From the NCBI GenBank assembly GCA_004519485.1, contig CP038115.1:372001-436000 (forward strand): a stretch of DNA of 64,000 nucleotides, in the 5' to 3' direction. This document shows positions 58,965 through 64,000 of the stretch, in pieces. The first letter of the stretch is position 1. Each line of letters begins with the position of its first letter. Under the pieces are notes generated by a model that had not been told where the DNA came from, searched no databases, and saw nothing but the letters and a program-made list of their open reading frames with translations. The position numbers and the translations under genes are program-made. The DNA is from Nannochloropsis oceanica (taxonomy: Eukaryota > Sar > Eustigmatophyceae > Eustigmatales > Monodopsidaceae).

Positions 58965-59795
58965 TCGGGAGGCTGCTAGAGAGGGGAGTTGCTCGGAGGA
59001 AGATTGGAGGAATGAGGGGGGAAGGAAGGGTAGAAGAGAGCGAGGGAAGAATTAAGGGCAAAGGAATTTTACAGAAGGAAAGAAGCTTGACTGGATGAGT
59101 AAACCGGATATAAGTGCGCCGAGTATGGTGAAGCATTCTCGAAGAACAATTAGATTTATGTAGGGTGCTATCGCCTAGTTGGTTTCTTGATTTTTTTTTC
59201 CATTTTTACACAATTTCGTTCATTTCCTAGCTTGATCAGATTTTCGAAGGCGTCTGTCCCACTTTCATGGTGCTCTTTTAATCGATTTAGCTCGTCCTTA
59301 TAATAAATCCTTGCATTTGCCAGATGTAATTTTGTTCGACCCACTTAATCCATTTAAGCCTCGAAACATGGAACAAAGCATCCACGAAACATTAAACCAG
59401 CACTAGAATGTAAAATAACGATGAATACACTTCTCTTCATATGTCTCCGGTTGGTTAGGTGGCGTCCAGCTTAGCTTGGACTTTATTTGTAGATGGGTAA
59501 GATGGGAACGTGAAATCGTGAAGCTACACCTTTTTTCGGCGATTTTTCCTTGTCTCCTTCTTTCCCAAACAGCGGTCACATGCACACCACTACTCTTCCA
59601 ACTCACTCACACCCCCTCCACATGACAGGACGCTGGTGATACAAGTTGCTCACGCACGTGCTGTCTAGGGCTCTCTCTAGTAAGTAACGTCAGCCTCCCG
59701 CCTCCTTGCCAAACCTCTGCTGTCTTGGCTCCACGCTTATTCCTGCGAGTTGGTCACACCAGCGCACACAGAAAGTAGCGCAATTACCCCCCAAG
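58965..59795. other. Intergenic region
   Basis: Between two plus-strand genes; AT-richer than average. No supported gene. Confidence 0.5.
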
Positions 59796-60010
59796 ATGTC
59801 CTCCCAGACCTCCATCAGCCGCTTTTTCCGCAAAGCCGCCACGGGCACGCCAAACCCTTCCTCGTCAAGCTCCTCATCCTCCTCTTCCTCCAGCACCACC
59901 CCTCTCCTCCACTCTCCGCATCATCCACCCAAGCGGCAGAAGAAGCCGGCCTCTGACCTGAGACCAAGCCCCTCTCCATCTCTCTCCCGTTCTTCTTCCT
60001 CTGTTGCTAT

Positions 60011-60042
<32 letters not shown>

Positions 60043-63000
60043 GTGGTGGTGATGGTGTCAACGGTGCTGGTGCTGCATCAGCAGGTCCACCTAACAAGCG
60101 TCCTCGTCTCTCACACCTGCGGACTACGACCTCGGGCGAAAGGAAGAACAGTTACAAGGAGACAGATGAGGATGAGAATGATGATGACGACGAAGAGAAA
60201 GAAGTGGAAGATGACGATGACGAGGTGCTAATCATGGAGCAAGATGGTGCCGGGAGCAAGGGAAAGAGTCCTCTCTCCTCCTTTTCCTCCTTGTCCTCCT
60301 CCCCTTCCGGGTCCACCGCTAAATCTCCCCAACTGTCCTCCTCTTCTTCTTCTAAGGCTGCCGTTCCTTTATCAATCAAACATAAAATGATGGCCATCAT
60401 TCCCTCGACGCAACGTCACGAGCGATTCGTCAGGAAGCTCGCCAAGGCCACTCGGGAGGAAGAGGAGGCTGAGGACGAGGAAGGGGGGGAAGTCAGGAAG
60501 GAGGGAGGGGGCAAGGGGCGGATGCAAGCTTTACTAGCAGCACCTGAAACCATCGCTCCTGTCAAGGGGAAAGGCAAGACTAAATCCTCCTCTGCTGCTG
60601 CCGCTGCGGCTGCTACCGCCCAGAGATTCACGCCGTTGGAGCAGCAGGTGCTTGGGTTGAAGAGGGCGCATCCGGACACCATGCTGTTGATTGAGTGCGG
60701 GTACCGTTTTCGTTTTTTTGGGGAGGATGCACTCTTAGCGAGCAAGATTCTGGGGATATATGCATACATCGACCATGCCTTCTATGTGGCGAGCATTCCC
60801 ACGTTGCGGATTAAGGTAAGAGCAGTTCTGCAATGGATTGTTTTATGAATAAATGCATGTGCATGGATGTAAACGACATATTTATGTATCAATTTATTTC
60901 GTCTCCTCTTCTTCCTCTCTCCCTCGCCTGCACAGATCCATCTAAAACGCCTGTTGGAGGCCGGCTTCAAGGTGGGGGTGGTGCGGCAGACAGAGAGTGC
61001 GGCATTGAAGGCCGCGGGCTTATCGTCGTCGGGGTTAAAAAGTGGGACATTTTCGAGGGAGGTGGTGGGGGTATTCACGAGGGCCACTTACAATGAAGAT
61101 GACCCGGCCTTGGCGTTTGTGGGTGGCGTTCAAGGTAGTGGTGGTGGAGGAGGAGGGGAGAGAGTGGGAGGAGTAGGAGGGGGGAATCAGGGGGGATTGA
61201 AGGGCTTTTTGAAGAGGAAGGGGTCAGGACGGGATGAGGAGGAGGGAGAGGGAGAGGGAGAGGGAGAGGGAGAGGGAGAGGACGGATTGGAGGATGTTGA
61301 GGGGGAGGGAGGTGAGTCGGAAGAGGAAGGAGTAGGGGTTGCAGCAGCAGATGGCGACCTTGCTACCTCCTCCTTCCCCTCCTCCTCTTTTATCCCAGGT
61401 CCCCCCGCCGACGAACACTGGCTCATGTGCCTTGCTGAGCAGCCTCCTTCCTTCCTTCCTCCCTCCACCTCGCCCACCCTCCTCCTCCTCGCCCTCAACA
61501 CCCAAACGGGCGCGTTACTCTACGACCGTTTCTCGGATTCCTCGGCCCAGAGAAACGAACTTGACACGAGGCTGCGGTCCCTTCAACCACTGGAACTACT
61601 CCTACCCTCACCACCACCCCCGCCTACTTCCTCCTCTTCCTCCTCTCCTTCTTTCTCGCCGTCTCCTGAGAAGGGGGCCGGAAAGGAGGGCGGGAAGGAG
61701 GGCGGGAAGGAAAAAGGGATGTCCATGTCCTTGTCCTCGGCGTCGGAAAAGTGCGTGGCGGAGTATGTGAGGGAGGGAGGGAGGGAGGGAGGGAGGAACG
61801 TTAGGGTTGAGCGACTACCGGCGGCAGAATTTGAGATGAAAAATGCCCAGGAGGTGGTTTGGCGCTTCTTTTCTCGGTTTGAGGAGGAGAAGGAGGGGGA
61901 GGGTGCGAAGAAGGGCGGGGCGGAGCGGGAGATGATTGATCTGGACGCTGACGAGCCCAAGTTGTCCGCGCTCCCTTCCTCCCTTCCCTCCTCCTTCCCC
62001 TCTGCCTGCCTGTCGGTGCTAGGACCGTTACTGCAGCATATGCAGACATTTGGCATGTCCCGCCTCCTCGTCTCCCGGCCCTCCCTCCATCCCTTCGTCG
62101 TTCCCGCCCTCCACATGACTTTGGATGGAGTCACCCTCCGAGACTTAGAAATCTTCTCGACTCCCTACGGCCTTCCCGGGAGGGAGAAGGGAGATGGGGA
62201 GGGCGGGAAGGAGGAAGGGTCATTGTTTTGGTTTTTGAATCAGACGACCACAAACTTTGGGGCCCGGCTGCTGAGGGAGTGGGTGCGGAAGCCATTGTTG
62301 AGGAGGGAAGACATCGAGGGGAGGTTGGACACGGTGGACGAGCTGGCCTTCGCCCTCCCTCCCTGCCTGGAGGAGGAGGGAGGGCTGGTGGGGAAATTTT
62401 TGAGGAAGGGAAGAAGGAAAGGGGGGAGGGCGGGAGAGAGGGCGGGAGGGAAAGGGTTTCCGGATTTGGGGGCGATGGTGACGGCATTGCACTACCATAA
62501 GGTAACACCCAAGAGGCTGCTGCTGCTGCTGCAGACAGTGGAGGCCGTCCTGCTCGCCCTCCCTTCCTCCCGGACAGCGGAAACCGAGATTCATTCATCC
62601 TTGCTCCGGGGCCTCTTTCGCTCCCTCCCTCAAACCACCCTCCTACACGATGTGCGGGAATGTTTGTCACTCCTGGACATTTCCGCCACGCAGCAAGAGG
62701 ATAAACCCTGCATGTTTACCGATCCGACCTTCTACCCCTCCCTCCATCGGCACCTGGCCCTCTTGCATGACCTGGAGGCGAAGATGAACGAAGAGTTGGG
62801 ACGCGCGCAGAGGGAGATGAAAAAGCCCGAGCTAACGTTCCGGACATTACGGACGGGCGTTAGTTCGTGTGTGGAATATTTGATCGAGCTGCCAAGGCGG
62901 GAGGCGGGAAGGGTGCCGGGGGAGTGGGTGTTGGTAAGCCAGACGAAGGAGGCGTGCAGGTGAGAAGTCATATTGTTACGATATGGTCTGTTTCCTCACT

Positions 63001-64000
63001 GATTTTTCTTGTATATGGTTCATGTGCTTAGTGATTGACAGGTTATTTAATTGGTTGACTGAAATGTTTGTTTATCATGAATAGCAATCGATTCAAGTCT
63101 CACTATTCCATCCTGTCCTTTCCAGCTATGATAATGACAGATTGTGAAGACACTCACCACCCCTCCCTCCTTCCCTCCCTCCCTCCCTTCCTCAGGTACC
63201 ACACTCCCGCGGTGATTTATTTGATGCGTCGGCTCCTCGTGGCCCGGGAGGAGGTTCGGAGGGAGGGCGAGGCGGCTTGGCAGTCGTTTGTGAAGAAGGT
63301 CGATGCGCAATGCGGGGGGGGCATGAAGGAGGTGGTGCAAGTGATGGCCACCCTCGACGCCCTTCTCTCCCTTGCCAGTGTTGCCTCCCGCCCGGGATGG
63401 GTTAGACCGACGTTGGTAGAGGAGGAGGAGGAGGAGGAGGAGGAGGAGGAGGAGGGAAGGAGGGAGGAAGGGAAGGGAGGAGGGATGCCCTTGAAGATTG
63501 ACATTAAGGACGCACGGCATCCAGTGTTGGAGCACTTGCTTCTCAGCACCTCCTCCTCCTCCTCCTCCTCCTCCCCTCCGCCGTCCTTCGTGCCCAACGA
63601 CATCTCTCTCGGGGTGGGGTTGAATGCCCCCGAGACATGTTTGGTAGTGACGGGTCCCAACATGGGTGGAAAGAGCACGTATATTCGCACGGTGGCCCTC
63701 TGTCAACTGCTGGCGCAGATCGGGAGTTATTTGCCGGCGTCGTCGGCGTCGGTGCCGATTTTGAATGGGTGAGGGATTGGGAAGCAAGGAAGCAAGGAGG
63801 GAAGGAGGGAGGGAGGGAGGGAGGGAGGGAGTGAGGGAGGGGGGAGAAAGGGAGGATGTCCAGCTTCAACTTGTCATGTGTGTCAAACTACCCTTTTGTT
63901 AATGTCCCTCTTTCTTGACCGATCATAACAGACCCATTCCCTCCCTCTCTCCCTCCCTCCCTCCCTCAGGATCTACACGCGGATGGGGAGTAATGATGAC
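59796..64000 (+). CDS. MSH3: MSH3, MutS-beta mismatch repair subunit (runs off right edge)
   Basis: Exons 59796-60815, 60936-62959, 63196-63768 and 63970 to beyond the edge, phases consistent. The protein begins with a PCNA-interacting box, [12 protein letters not shown]. After a low-complexity acidic linker comes MutS domain [58 protein letters not shown]. This agrees with MSH3 rather than MSH6 (the ECGYxxRFFGEDA and TExxALK motifs). Later: [20 protein letters not shown] in the core, and the ATPase P-loop [20 protein letters not shown], then [11 protein letters not shown] at the edge. With MSH2 it recognises insertion/deletion loops, the errors expected at this genome's many microsatellites. 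REGG and SLPP insertions sit in the linker and lever regions. Walker B and the C-terminus lie outside the window. Confidence 0.92.
59799..59834 (+). other. PCNA-interacting (PIP) box of MSH3
   Basis: QTSISRFF at the extreme N-terminus fits QxxIxxFF, as in MSH3 and MSH6 of other eukaryotes, where it tethers the protein to PCNA. Confidence 0.85.

Overview
The window is nuclear DNA from a gene-dense photosynthetic eukaryote. Genes carry GT-AG introns, encode purely eukaryotic machines (NOP10, PEX10, SEC12, transportin-3, PRMT, MSH3, cyclin), and at least one product starts with a signal peptide ending in an ATA-FVP junction, like the bipartite plastid presequences of algae with secondary red plastids. 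Introns are packed with (TCCC)n tracts, and the same tetranucleotide in purine orientation is translated as REGGREGG, or in pyrimidine orientation as SLPPSLPP. Together this suggests a eustigmatophyte-type stramenopile such as Nannochloropsis/Microchloropsis; that assignment is an inference from style, not a proven identity.

Layout, left to right: a minus-strand low-complexity/coiled-coil gene cut by the left edge (1-996); a plus-strand Nudix-like gene (1613-3327); a 6 kb minus-strand gene with five divergent copies of an unrecognised helical domain (4532-10594); divergent from it a 13-exon transportin-3/importin-13-like gene (11192-18272); a minus-strand secreted cystatin-like protein (19262-20194); a minus-strand dual-specificity phosphatase (21494-23326); a C9orf85-like zinc protein (24882-25451); SEC12/PREB (minus, 26217-28173) head-to-head with a plant-cysteine-oxidase-type thiol dioxygenase (28894-30514); a dynamin-like GTPase (minus, 32208-34926) head-to-head with an intronless FAD oxidoreductase (35857-37269); an unrecognised two-exon gene (minus, 38672-39863); an HMG-box plus histone-fold protein (minus, 41340-43397) head-to-head with a G1-type cyclin (44603-46883); NOP10 (47854-48313); a PRMT1-like methyltransferase (minus, 49126-50737); PEX10 (minus, 51569-53675); a decayed hAT DNA transposon (about 53988-55975); two predicted plastid membrane proteins (minus 57805-56528; plus 58458-58964); and MSH3, cut by the right edge (59796-64000).

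The genes do not form one pathway. Nuclear and chromatin functions recur: nuclear import of SR-type cargo, H/ACA snoRNP, arginine methylation, cyclin, mismatch repair and the HMG/histone-fold protein. MSH3 has a canonical N-terminal PCNA-binding box and the HMG/histone-fold protein a related C-terminal one. Gene order is compact, about one gene per 3 kb, and several neighbours are divergent and share one 0.6-1.3 kb upstream region. The items I find most novel are the five-copy helical repeat protein, the HMG-box/histone-fold/PIP-like fusion, the Nudix protein with three C-terminal FPxExGSGKR motifs, and a duplicated terminal coding segment at the 3' end of SEC12. No tRNA, rRNA, CRISPR or virus-derived element was recognised.
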